From assembly GCA_015039465.1 (NCBI GenBank), contig MU130558.1, positions 75,208-139,207 of the forward strand: a stretch of 64,000 nt of DNA, read 5' to 3'. The position numbers were made by a program, and so were the translations under genes. This document shows positions 10,666 through 22,041 of the stretch, piece after piece (the first letter of the stretch is position 1; every line of letters starts with the position of its first letter). The DNA comes from Phlegmacium glaucopus. Its lineage: Eukaryota > Basidiomycota > Agaricomycetes > Agaricales > Cortinariaceae. The notes under the pieces were generated by a model. It made no database searches, was not told the DNA's origin, and saw only the letters and a program-made list of their open reading frames with translations.

Positions 10666-11127
10666 TTAGTAGTCATCAAGAATGAATAGAGAAAACAACT
10701 CACCAATAAAGTTTTTCTCAAAGAATTTTCCCAACTTTCCTTTCTGCATTCTTGCCTTGCTTGTCGCCCTCCAAACATGCTTACCAGCCACTATGGTGGC
10801 CAGTTGTTTGCCCTTGAGCCTGCGAGGTATCGGTTCTGAGGTCTCTGAGTTGGACCCACTATTTCCGCTGTCAGAGTCCTGATCTGTTGTTGTTGGACAT
10901 GCGAGGGGCTGTTTGTTGGAAGGCAAGTTAAAAAATTCAATTTCAGACACATCTTTCAGCATCCCATTGGCATTGAGGGCAGGGTTGTCCAAATCCATAA
11001 TGAAGGGGGGGGAATTATTGATGTGGTGTGGATACTGAGTGGATGCGATAAAGTTTGAAACGACGGCCAACCCTGGCTTAGTACAATTCAATATCCGACT
11101 CCATGTGAGACCACACCAATGCCTCAA
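10666..11127 (-). CDS. Unknown protein fragment, possibly mobile-element derived
   Basis: This open frame contains a probable start at MDLDNPALN, a Ser/Asp/Glu-rich middle and a basic C-terminal segment with KGKLGKFFEKNFI. A GTGAGT donor follows FEKNFI, and a possible next exon repeats the motif as SHFFKKHFI. Short Phe/Lys/His segments like this precede BED zinc fingers in hAT-type elements, but no zinc-binding cluster is visible. The function is unknown and the gene may be broken. Confidence 0.3.
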   Translation of the reverse strand: MRHWCGLTWSRILNCTKPGLAVVSNFIASTQYPHHINNSPPFIMDLDNPALNANGMLKDVSEIEFFNLPSNKQPLACPTTTDQDSDSGNSGSNSETSEPIPRRLKGKQLATIVAGKHVWRATSKARMQKGKLGKFFEKNFIGELFSLFILDDY

Positions 11128-11511
11128 GTGTTATCTCTCCTCATCTCTCCCTCTGGCTCCTGTCCTAGCGAGCACACTCATGACTCGTCCTGTAAGTTAT
11201 ATCCATTTGTTCTTTTCTGTCTCATGTTAAACCACTTAATTTAGATGGTAAGAATCTTCTCATTGAACAAGTCAACCAGCGCTAACCACAAACAGTTGCC
11301 CAACTGCAGATTCATCACCGTCTCATTCCGCATACACAGCCCACAGCTGCCCACTACAAGTATCATGGGTGTCTACTACAATCTTATTTGTGATTGCCCA
11401 GAACTACCAGAACTACTATACCCCCCTCCTGGGCCTCCCCTCCCTCCCCCCCATCAAAAACCAGTCCATTCTTTACTGGACACCACGAACAACGAATGAA
11501 TGGCGACTATG

Positions 11512-11722
11512 ATGAATGAATAACAACTACAACAAACAAACAATGTACTACAACAAACAAACAATAACTACAACAAATGCACAACAACTACAACAAACAA
11601 ATGATGACTACAAAAGAACAACAACTACAACAACAGAACAACTACAACAAACAATTAATGATTACAACAAACAAACAACAACTACAACAAAAGAACAGCA
11701 ACTACAACAAATGAATGATGAT
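11512..11722. repeat. CAACTACAACAAA low-complexity array
   Basis: About 200 bp of degenerate ACAACTACAACAAA and GATGACTACAA units form a purine/pyrimidine-skewed microsatellite-like tract. Apparent Asn/Thr/Gln-rich frames here come from the repeat. Confidence 0.8.
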
Positions 11723-12000
11723 GAACAAGTGACGACGCTGCTCTGATCTCGTTCAAGCATTCTTGGGAAGGTTTTGTGACTTGTACTTGCTTCGTAAGTG
11801 TTTCTACCCCACACAAAATGTATGATTTCTTTTTTTGTCCTTTCCTTTTCCACCACCCTTTTTCTTCCTTGGGCTTGGGCTGACGTAGATGGGTGACTTT
11901 ATAGACACTTGTATGCCTTGTACTGCCTCATCCAACATCAACTCCAAAACAACAAACTCTCAACACAATCTCAACCTAACAGCACATCTATATCTAAAAT

Positions 12001-12658
12001 GCCTTCTATATCTACCAACCCAGGATGGGCTCTACTCGGGACATCTATCCTCTCCACATCCAACTGTGGTAATCCTGCATTGAGATTATTCAGGTTTGGT
12101 CCAGTAGCAGCAGATGGATATGGAATTGGATATATTATCAAGGAAGATGGCATTTCAGTGTATGCTTTCTTTCCTTCCAATACAAATTTTACTGATCCTA
12201 TTTTGACCAGTTGCGCATCTTCTAAACATCTTCAAACCCATCGTTTCTTGGACACATTACAAGGTTATCTTTTAGATATCCAACGACTCCTTATCCAACT
12301 ACATAGATCTGTGAATGAACGTCCAGCACCGTTCATAGATCATTTAGGGATACTGAGGGATTGGAAACGGGTAGACCGATTAATGGGACCATTTTGGATG
12401 AAGAGGAGGATGATGAGGTTGCTATGCGTGAGGTTTTTTTTTTGCTTGTTTGCTTGGGGATATTCTTCTCTTACCTCTTTTTTTATGTTTTAGCTGGTTA
12501 TTCATTCTTTGATAGTGGAGAGGTAGCATTGTTAGGACGGAAGAAGACATCACCTTTCTCTGGCAATGGTAATTATTATTATTTTTTCTTCACCCCACTT
12601 TTACTGATTGCATTGTGACCTTTCAAGTAAAGTGATCCCGAATATTGAAGATTTGTAA
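12001..12658 (+). pseudogene. Carnitine O-acetyltransferase 3' end (relic)
   Basis: The translation follows the C-terminal end of fungal carnitine acetyltransferase (choline/carnitine acyltransferase family): ISTNPGWALLGTSILSTSNC, then RFGPVAADGYGIGYIIKEDG, then CASSKHLQTHRFLDTLQGYL, then ERPAPFIDHLGILRD. A clean intron (12159-12209, GTATGC...GACCAG) separates ISV from CASSK. A one-base deletion in GATTGGAAACGGG shifts the frame relative to the intact SKTGRPINGTILD version at 2092. After another intron-like gap come AGYSFFDSGEVALLGRKK and a degraded KVIPNIEDL-stop end. The N-terminal two thirds, including the catalytic His, are missing. Retained introns show that it is a genomic, not retrotransposed, copy. 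Confidence 0.85.
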
Positions 12659-12912
12659 ATGAAAAAAAAGTGAAATTCTGTATATGTATAGCTCATTATT
12701 ATTTATTGTATCTCCTTTCTTCTAAGGTATAGGCAATCCACACTCATCCACTGTCAGCTGATGTGACAATGATGTGACATTTAAGTTAGCAATTGAGCCA
12801 TGATGTTGCGATGCACGTTCTCATGGATTACTCTGATCTCTGTGCAATAACAGCTGTAACAGAGGCCCACAAATCCACTTTCCCTTTCAACTAGATTCAT
12901 AAAACTATACTA

Positions 12913-13061
12913 CTGTACCATTTCATTCAATTTGGCAGTCACGTGTCACGCCGATTTTTTTTGAACCCGGATTTAATTTATTTTCAATTTATCCGATTTT
13001 TTGGAATTTCTCAAAAGTGCAAAAAGGTCATGTGACTGCCGAATTGAATGAAATAGTACAG
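12913..13061. mobile_element. 149-bp MITE with CTGTACCATTTCATTCAA ends
   Basis: Terminal inverted repeats of about 31 bp (CTGTACCATTTCATTCAATT against CTGTACTATTTCATTCAATT) differ at a few positions. TA lies on each side. It sits inside the element at 12725-13488, so it inserted later. Confidence 0.8.
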
Positions 13062-13290
13062 TACACTACATTATAATGACTTTACAAACTAGTAACTACT
13101 GGTTACAACTTTTGAGAGACCCACCCATTCTATGCTTCACTGGCTGGCATGAGTTTGGCCTTGATCAGATCAGCTTGCCATGATGAAGGTAAGTAGATTT
13201 TAGGCCTACAGTGATGTGACAGTAAAGCACTGGCAGTATTAATTGAACCACGTGTCCGTGATGGTTTTTTTTGGTCTTTGAACCTTTATA

Positions 13291-13417
13291 TTGAGATAGA
13301 AACTACCACAGCTCAAAAATAAAAAATCTCTTTCCGCCAAAAAATCTGAAATCAAATTCAAAATTTATTGGCGCAGCCATATTTTTATTAAAGGTAGTCC
13401 AACAATTTCTATCTCAA
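13291..13417. mobile_element. 127-bp MITE with TTGAGATAGAAA ends
   Basis: The 12-bp termini TTGAGATAGAAA and TTTCTATCTCAA are perfect inverted repeats with TA on both sides (13289-13290 and 13418-13419). The element is non-coding and is also nested in the 764-bp element. Confidence 0.75.
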
Positions 13418-13875
13418 TATCTTGACTATTGTCACTTTTTATCATGTTTGGTCATGTGACAGTGGATGTGGGTGGATTGCCTATACCTTATGTCTATACT
13501 TATAAATTCTTCGTCATTTCATTGAAGCTATTTATTTTCAGTGAAATGATTATTTACAAATGGGGATGGCCACCTAATGTTATGGTCATGGGAGCGTCAT
13601 GTCACATCACACAGCCAAAAGCGTGACAAACTGTGAAACACATGAATCTTTTGTTGCTCACTCAGTTTTGCATGCTTTACCTTGATTCTTTTTAGTGTTA
13701 AAAAGTGTTAAAATATATTAGAAGCTTTAAAATCATGATTTATTGTCCAAATAACTAAGTTAAAGTGACATAAACTACCTAATCATCATCCCATGACTCC
13801 CATATCCTCATTTCCTTCTTCTGAGAAGTCAAATTCCTCCCCAGACTCTAAAATATCTTCTGTCCCTCTAAGTTG

Positions 13876-15079
13876 GGGGGTGACCAATACTTGAGTTATG
13901 TGGCACCATGTCATACTGGCATCACATAGGTGTCACATATGAAATGTTGAGACATGGCTCTCAATGGCTCTCATTCCTCACACAACATTTAATAGGATGT
14001 TTTTAAGTTGAAAATGGTACATAAAGAGTAGTTTGAATCAGAAACTGCAAGTTGAATACAACCAATATATTTCTTTGTGGCCATAATGATGATTCCCCTG
14101 CTAAACCTGAGTGCCAAGATGTCTACCCTTTATAACTCTCCAGCACCTCAAATCTGAGACTTGTTTTGCTGGAATAAATTATTCTAAATGTTATTATGAA
14201 CATTTCTATCAGGTTAGAAAATTTATATTTGTCCATTGAGGTCATTATTTCAAGGTATATCCATCATTATCTTATGCTTACAGTGTGAAATTAAAAATTC
14301 TGAGCTGATAGGCATGTTAAGAATCAAAAAATACATATATTATGTCACCAAAACTAGTTGCAAAGTGCATTGGTGAAATGTTATAAGAGCCACTACTTCT
14401 TCTACCCATTTTAGGTGGGCACAGAAGTATTTATTCAATAAAGAAGTGGATAATGGATGTGGAGATGGAGTTTTGGCTCAGATATATGGTGGTTTGAGAG
14501 GAAAGGAGATTAAGCCATGAAGCAAAGGTGCTATGTGTTGCATACAGCCATGTTCATTTTTTGGGTGGCTGTGCCCACCAGAAAAGGTAGTGGCTCTTAT
14601 AACATTTCACCAATGCACTTTGCAACTAGTTTCAGTGACATAATATATGTATTTTTTGATTCTTAACATGCCTATCAGCTCAGAATTTTTAATTTCACAC
14701 TGTAAGCATAAGATAATGATGCATATACCTTGAAATAATGACCTCAATGGACAAATATAAAAATTCTAACCTGATAGAAATGTTCATAATAACATTTAGA
14801 ATAATTTATTCCAGCAAAACAAGTCTCAGATTTGAGGTGCTGGAGAGTTATAAAGGGTAGACATCTTGGCACTCAGGTTTAGCAGGGGAATCATCATTAT
14901 GGCCACAAAGAAATATATTGGTTGTATTCAACTTGCAGTTTCTGATTCAAACTACTCTTTATTTTCAACTTAAAAACATCCTTTTAAATGTTGTGTGAGG
15001 AATGAGAGCCATGTCTCAATATTTCATGTGTGACACATGTGTGACACGATGTCACGTAACTCGGGCATTGGTCACCCCC
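13876..15079. mobile_element. 1.2 kb fold-back element with arms of about 500 bp
   Basis: Left arm 13876-14424 and right arm 14568-15079 are reverse complements along almost their full length. They start at GGGGGTGACCAAT and end at ATTGGTCACCCCC. The loop (about 14425-14567) is unique and has no coding capacity. Arms differ by scattered substitutions and short gaps, so the element is not very recent. No clear target duplication was identified. Long arms and no transposase fit a fold-back or long-TIR MITE. Confidence 0.88.
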
Positions 15080-15760
15080 ATTAATACAAAACAATGAACG
15101 GACCCCTCAAACGCCGTCATCTTCAAATACATCTCTTTTCAAAGATTCTTTAGTCCCTTCTACCTCCAAGCACCAGACTGGATTAAGCACAGATACGCCT
15201 GGAACAACCACTTCGACTTCAAATAGACAACTTGCCTTGTATGACCTGGTTACGTCAGCGTTCCTTGTCGATTCGATGCAACGACGCCCTCGATGACCCG
15301 AGCTCAAATGTTAAAGGATGGGTCAGGATGAAATGAGGCGACGATGCTTACTTGGGCGCTTGGGAGGTGTCGCAGCAAGTATCTGGATATAAGTCTCACA
15401 TCTATCTTAATCTTTTTTTGAAAAAACCCGCTCCAGGCTTTTCTTGAATCCTACGACTGTGACATCGTCGACGCCTGGTATCGGACAGGGACGTGTTTTA
15501 TCTATAACTGATATCATTGCAGCCATTGTCAAATCGTCTCCAGTACCCATCTCTACAGGGGTAGCAAACGAGTCCATGTTGATGTTGATCAAGCTCTCCA
15601 TTCTTTATCAAAATACTTTATATATCTGGAAAAGAATGGACTGAGATGCCACCTTCCAACGCTCCCCTACTGCTATAACTACCGAAGATACTCCAACAAA
15701 AAATAAACCTAATGTGTTATTCAGTCCTGGTTTTACACACATAACATTGCTAAGCTAGTA
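15080..15760. other. Possible exon remnants, no intact gene
   Basis: Two minus-strand frames (15601-15407 and 15307-15107) carry non-repetitive, codon-like sequence such as DKTRPCPIPGVDDVTVVGF and NADVTRSYKASCLFEVEVVV. They could be pieces of one gene, but I found neither a good splice linking them nor a recognisable family. Confidence 0.25.
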
Positions 15761-15847
15761 AATTACACTTTCTCTTATATTGTAAATAAAAGTTTCACGG
15801 GATGCATGAGGAAGCATGTCTGTTTTCGACCGCACCACAAGGTTGCG

Positions 15848-16831
15848 CTACAACTCCAGAAGCTGCCTCCAAAGATCGTTCATATGATACATGCTGCCGA
15901 GATGACCTCCAGAGACCATTCGATATTGAGAATTCTTGTAGTTTGCTGCGAGCCACTTTGCATTCGCGGCAGGTGCCATAGTATCCCCATCAGTCGTTAC
16001 CACAAGGATTGGTCGCTTGTTATGCTCTTCGTCAAGTTCAGCTGGATGAAAGCCCCAATCTCCGTGAATCACATCTCCGCCTTCTATGCAACCTTCCCAT
16101 GTGTATTGCACGCTCTTCATCGTATTTTCGGCAAACTCCCGCTCTACCTGCCCATCTGCTTTGCCGTTGTCCTCTTTATATTTTTTGAAAGCGATGCTTT
16201 CTTCTTCTTTCATTTGGTCGAATAGAAGACTGCGGATGAATCGTTCGGCACCTTCCAATGTCTTCACTTTCTGATGTATCACAAATGCCACGAGGCGGGG
16301 GACAAGTTTGAAAGGGATGTACCGAGAAGGAGGACCGATAGCGATGTAGTTGCCCATGGTCAGGGCTTTCGCATAGTCTGTATGAAAACGTGGAGGCGAT
16401 AATGGTGCCAGCAACATGCATCCAGCAAGATAGCGACCGTAAGGAAAAACGTCGAATGGCGCTCCATAGAGCATCTGAGCTGGGACTGTTCCATAGGAAC
16501 CGCCGGCGATGTATATCTTGAGGTTCAAATCGTGTGGGTGAAGGTGGTCTATTAAAGCTGTGATGTCCGATGCAATCCCGACAGAATACGGTCTGTCGTT
16601 GTTGCGTGGAGATGATGCGCCCCATCCTGGGAGAGTTGGAGAAATATAGTGTACACCTTTTTCCAATAATACTCCTGAAGTTGTCGGTGCGCTTCCGATT
16701 CCGAACATGCCATGAAGAAATATGACAAGAATGGAGCTTGAGCTATTGCCGGACTCAGTGTATGCGAGCGTCCGTCCGTCTGAGAGCTTAAGATATTGTT
16801 CGGAGGTAGGTGTGGGTGTTTGCAATGACAT
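15848..16831 (-). CDS. Alpha/beta hydrolase, copy B (327 aa)
   Basis: This is the second copy of the 327-residue hydrolase, intact, with the same HG (40-41), GGSYG nucleophile elbow (Ser112), TTDGD acid and SGGHLG histidine (His310). Differences from copy A are ten substitutions at residues 223-306, including Thr285 to Met beside the putative acid residue and Leu305Met/Ile306Val next to the catalytic His. The upstream DNA is nearly identical, so both copies probably share a promoter. Neither copy shows a lesion. The substrate is unknown. Confidence 0.85.
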   Translation of the reverse strand: MSLQTPTPTSEQYLKLSDGRTLAYTESGNSSSSILVIFLHGMFGIGSAPTTSGVLLEKGVHYISPTLPGWGASSPRNNDRPYSVGIASDITALIDHLHPHDLNLKIYIAGGSYGTVPAQMLYGAPFDVFPYGRYLAGCMLLAPLSPPRFHTDYAKALTMGNYIAIGPPSRYIPFKLVPRLVAFVIHQKVKTLEGAERFIRSLLFDQMKEEESIAFKKYKEDNGKADGQVEREFAENTMKSVQYTWEGCIEGGDVIHGDWGFHPAELDEEHNKRPILVVTTDGDTMAPAANAKWLAANYKNSQYRMVSGGHLGSMYHMNDLWRQLLEL

Positions 16832-17835
16832 GACCGCGATGGATGTTATGCAGGAGCTTGAACTGTGGATCTCATAAGTAAAAGTTGAACGTTAAGTGTA
16901 TAGATATATCATCCTACTCGGATACTGCGGGCCACGGACGCAGTGCTGTCACAGGTACCCTAGATTTTTGCCCGCCTGCGTATCACTGCGGATGCAGGAC
17001 GTTCGAGACCTGAGGAATTCTAACGTGAGGCTTGTGGGTCTTTGATATCAGAGGCAAACGCATGAACAGCCGTTGGATTAGGGGGAGCAGTAATGTTTTT
17101 TTTCAAAGTCGTGGATGCATAAACAAATGGCAAAGCGGTGGTTCACATTTGTTCAGTATTGGCCACGAGTATTTGGATTTGTTTGTCTGGGTCCTGCTCT
17201 CTCTCAGGCGTTTACTAGTCACTGTATGCACGTATCTTTGCCATTAGCCTACTACCATCCTCTCTCTGCTGGCTCTAATAGTACTGGCAACTTTTCTGAA
17301 TCATCTCGGTAGGGATCCATTTCTCTCGCAGCCAGCCAACAATTTCAAATCCACGATGAATGCCGTCTGAATATGCTGCGCCATACATACTTGCAATACC
17401 TAGTCAGATTATTCCCATCTCCCCGATCATGGCCGCAAGAGGGTTTGCATGGAGACAATATTCCAGACTCGAGGCTTCTTATTCTATCAGAACACCAATT
17501 CTGACCCCACGGATTAAAATTCTGATTCAGTCGTCTCCTATTTCCTCACGTTGACGAATCCTCTGCGCAAGCTAGTTTGGTTTCAAGGAGAATCTCTTTC
17601 CATTCTGACCTCTCCACTTATTGTTTATCTTTTCCTTGTTCAACTATCATACAGGGCAGCTTTCTTTTCTCACTGGTGATGAACCTGGTGCGGAATAAAC
17701 ACGAAAAACCTAAAACAAGACCTAAATCTAAAACAAAACAAACAAAACTCCAGGTAATTGCAGTGATGGTTCCAAGTTGCGGCCAACACAAAAGATATCG
17801 AGAAGGAAAGGAAAATATATGCGGAACGTGGGCGC

Positions 17836-17940
17836 CAATGAATGTCCAGCACCGTTCGTAGATCATTTAGGGATACTGAGGGATTCGAAAACGGGTAGAG
17901 CGATTAATGGACTATTTCGGATGAAGAGGAGGGTGACAAA
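17836..17940 (+). pseudogene. Carnitine acetyltransferase fragment (copy B)
   Basis: This is the same C-terminal enzyme fragment as at 2092-2180 (ECPAPFVDHLGILRDSKTG). Here a substitution (RAING for RPING) and a base loss break the frame after ING. The following intron-like tract (GTGAGTTTTTTTTTTGCTTG) matches the relic at 12001-12658 and is deleted from copy A. Confidence 0.7.
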
Positions 17941-18627
17941 GTTGCTATGCGTGAGTTTTTTTTTTGCTTGTTTGCTTGCAGATATTATAATGGGCCTGAG
18001 AGGAGATTTTATATATTTAGGTATTAAATTTTCCATCTCTCTATTTATACCCTCACCATTTTTATAGTGCCTTCATACTTTATGTATATTCTTTTGTCTG
18101 CTTATTCACAATCATAACTAACCACTTTTGTCACATCACATGAAAGCCATTACTCTTGGGTATTGATCTATACCCTCAAGTATATATTTCTTTCACTCTT
18201 TATACTTAGTACCTCAGTCTTTTACCTTGAGACTGAGATTAGTAGTTCTTACTTTTACTATTCAACTTTAGTATTGACAACAAATAGCTGTATATCATTC
18301 AATAGGGATCAAATGAGATAGTAATAGAGAGATGGGATGAGATAGTAATAAAGAGATGAAACAAGCACTGTAAAAACGGCCCAGGTTGAAACAGAACCTA
18401 TAATAGGATGGATTTCAACTTTCAACGTACCATAGGTTGTATTTAGGATGAGTTTTTTCAACCTGATTTTTTAGAATGAAAATCATACTATTGAAATCAT
18501 GCTGCCAGAGGTTGATATTCAGTTTTTCGAGAAGCCAAATTAAATCATCCTGAAATCATCCAAATTGAGGATGAATATTTAAACACTACAAACGAGTTAC
18601 GACAGTGGTTTGTGGGTGAAAATTACA

Positions 18628-21600
18628 CTACTCGTTGTCATCACCGACACCGTCATCGTAGATAGCACGCGCGAGGGCCCCACTTCGGTCGATGATGGCC
18701 CATTGCCCGCCTGCTACCTGTGTCTTCACACGACCAACGAGGGCCTGGACACTGGTGATGTCTATGATGTCAAGTGTGCCCATCACAGAATATAAGTGAA
18801 TATCTAGTTTTCTCAACTCTGGGTCATCTTTGAGGAGCTTACAACTTCGGATTGCGACCAGAAAAATTGGTTTCTCTGGCTCAACTCGGGTATCTGTGCA
18901 TGATGCTGGCCATTTGATGACGAATATATGTTGCAGTTGACCATAGAATGTCTCGCGAATGAAGACCGGCTTGCGTCTCCTCACTTTTGCATGTTTATCA
19001 ACCAGCATCTCATACTAAAGTCAATCTAAGTGAGTAACTCGAGTACACATCAATTTGGTGATAGACGACTCACCCGAACGAATGTGGCATCCCGTTTGTC
19101 AGTTGAGCGCCTCCCGAGAGATGATGTTTGGATTGTATCTCCTTCGTCACTGTCAACTCGGCGGACTTTACCCCATTCTTCAATAACCACATCCTGCAGC
19201 AATTTCCGAATAGCCGTGACAGGGATGTGAAATCGAGTTGAGAGAGCCGCCGCAATGGATTTGAGGACGCCAACTTCAATGGCATGTTGGGGGTTACGGG
19301 GAGGTAAGAGAATGCATGATGGATCTGGAATAATCATTGCAAGTCCGAGTTTTTTTTAGCCAAACGATGAACACCTTGAGATCAATCATTACTCACAAGC
19401 CTCATGCGAGAATGAGCCCCGTGGAATGGTGTTACGTGGCACACACAATGCCAGTTCCTTCGATAGGTTGTAGAAAGACTTGATCTGGGTGAGTTGAGCA
19501 TCCTCAAGGACATATCGATCAAGTGCCGCAAAGGGAAAACGGCGGCTGCGAATTGCTGGCTTTAGGCGATTACAATAGCGCTCCATTGGGAAAGCCCAGT
19601 AGCACCAAACAGGCCCCATAAACTTGATGCTGTCCGCAATGTGGAGGAGGGCATGGATTGTAACAGGGCAAGTGGACAATCGAGTCGCATTGTGTTGGTA
19701 ATATATGCTGTAGATTAACATTCAGTCACCGGGTAAAATTAGACATGGCCAACAGACTTACTCTTCGTATTCCTGTACCCATTTTATAAACCCTTCGCGA
19801 ATAGTTTCAATCTCTTTGTCAGAAATCTCAAACTGAAGGCACCGGTTCAAGAGAGTGACAAACTTTACAAAATGGTGATAATATCGTTGGTGCTGAAAAC
19901 GATTGCGAAGCAAGACAGGTCCAAGGTAAAGGGTCCAAAAAGACCACATGTCTGCGGTGCATCCAACTTTACTCATCGCAATATTGGGCACGCGACTGCC
20001 ATACGCTGATGGAATTGTCAACCCTGATGCTGCAGTTCCCTCACCAATAGCTTCCCAGACGGCTTTCGGTAGTTCATAGGATTCTTCACCATCGTCGAGG
20101 CCCTTAAACTCTCCTGTCCAGAGTAGAATGAGGTTCTTCATGCCGTTTTCCCATATAAGATGCATGAAGTCGTAAGGAAAGGAGCCAGGGAAAGATAGAG
20201 AGTTCAGATAGGAAAGGAGTGGGGTACCTTTGATACCATATGCTTTTGCGAGTTCATTAGCACCAGCGTTTGTTGTGGCAGCATCTACCTCTGCTGCCTG
20301 AGTGAGAAACAAAGAATGGGTTCGCAGGGGTAAATTATTTGGCTGATATTTCTGAATGCGGTTTTGGTCCTTGCGAACATCTGGGTGTGGCGCTTGATTA
20401 AGTGGTACATAGTGTGTTGTTGCCCGAACTCCTGGAACCCTGAGACCTTTAATCTCACACATTCGACATGGGCAAAGGCCGTTGTGACCCTTCATACGCA
20501 TAATCATTGAGACAGCTGGGATATCCCCAAAAACGACAATAAGGTATGCATGTAGGAGGAAGAGGGTTGCTGTGAGAATGTCAAATGCTCGCACTCCGTT
20601 TGCAAGACGAAACATCTCTTGAAGAAATGGCCACAAAAATGAATTGCAATCTTGAGGTTTTTTAGGGCCGGGAATGATGCCTAATGCAAGGATCTGGTCG
20701 ACATGAAAGCGTATATCTGGGGGGAGGTTGTAATTGAAGAGGATCAGAGGCCATGCCGTGCTCTTCCTCTTGTTGAATGGTGCAAAACCATCTGTTGAAA
20801 GACCAAGGGCGACATCGCGGCGATCCGAAAAATATGTGTGATCAAGTTGCTTATGGTTGAGTTTCACCCGTAAATTCCGTAGCGTAGCATAATGTGATCC
20901 ATCAAAGACATCTGCAATGATACCATGTTGAGATGTGTAGTCAGCGCGGTACTGCATAGTTGTCGCAACCTTTGAATTGAGTGCAAAGGCCTTGAGTCGG
21001 GGGATGAGTGGTATATATGTAAAAATCTTGCGAGGGGTTCTGCCATCCGCTCGGTATCGATCTTCTTTGCAAAATGGGCAAATTTTGAGGTCGGCATGAG
21101 GCCCAACATAGCAACAGCATGAATTTGGACAGCAGTGGTATAGTTCAGGTTTAAACCCTGACAGGAAGGTGGCTCGTGAGCGAAGCGTATGCAAAGTTGG
21201 AAGAGGCGGATCAGTTTGAAATGCAAGGGGGATTTTTTTGTATGCAGCATCTGTTGTGTGCGTGGTCACCTTATATGAGAATGCCCGACAGATAGCTCTA
21301 TCATATTCATCAAGCTTTTCGGCTGCATGTATTCATAAGTAAAGAAATAAATACGGAGTAAGGAAAAATGAACCAATTTGAGCCGCATCAGCCTCGTATG
21401 CTTCACCAAGTCTATCCCATGCTGATAACCCACATTCACGCTCCAATGCATCCCAATCCACGACATCAACTCTGTCATCGTCATCATCATCTACCATCTC
21501 CGCACCAGAAGTCCCTTCATTCTCCGTATTTTCCAGTTCATCTTCTGACTCTGATAATACTGATGCCCATTGATGCTTGACAGGTTTCCTCCAGCGGCTC

Positions 21601-21938
21601 AAGAGTACCTCATCCACATCACCATCATCCTCTGTGGTGTCAATGGCCATGTTGTTGTCTTCGGACACGGAGAATTGACCAGGAGGAGACTGAGGGCTGG
21701 CAGGAAGCGAGGGAGGACCTGGAGGAGGGTTAGAGTTGTCTTTGTCTTCCCCATCTGAGTCCGAAAGGCTCTTGAAAAGAGCTGCTAGGTATGCAGAGCG
21801 ACGTCTTAATGGGCCTGACTCAGCACTAGTGGTAGCATAGGGTTTTGCAGCCTGCCGGCGATGTTCACGTTCACGTTTTCGGGGTATGACCTGGTTGCAG
21901 CATACACAATGCACATAACCCTTGACCGTATCAGACAT
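18628..21938 (-). CDS. Tnp2-family CACTA transposase
   Basis: This multi-exon gene encodes about 1,000 residues. The N-terminal exon (from MSDTVKGYVHC) has a CxxC pair and a Ser/Asp/Glu-rich linker. After an intron (GTTCAT...CATGCAG) the main exon has a Cys cluster (CCPNSCCCYVG...CPFC), then the Tnp2 core with LGLSTDGFAPFNKRKSTAWP and a second Cys set (CPCRMCEIKG). Next comes GSFPYDFMHLIWENGMKNLI, and a downstream exon (19721-19389) has the HIADSIKFMGPVWCYWAFPM segment typical of the C-terminal half. Two further frames (19337-19050 and 19008-18628) complete the product. No frameshift or internal stop was seen in the main exon, so the element may be autonomous. It would act in the nucleus, cutting at the CACTG ends. 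Exon limits in the 3' half are approximate. Confidence 0.85.
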
Positions 21939-22041
21939 GAGTTGACAATTTGCGATCAAGAGAAAGGCCAGGTGACTTGGTTGAGAGCCAAAGTGCATCC
22001 GCGTAAAAACACGTGAATTTTGTTGAAATTGAGAAACAGAC

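Larger units (their letters stand above)
12725..13488. mobile_element. TA-flanked inverted-repeat element (nested host)
   Basis: The ends AGGTATAGGCAATCCAC at 12725 and its reverse complement ending at 13488 form an inverted repeat of about 35 bp with a few mismatches. TA sits immediately outside both ends, as for Tc1/mariner-type insertions. The 764-bp element encodes nothing recognisable and contains two smaller elements, at 12913-13061 and 13291-13417. Confidence 0.75.
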
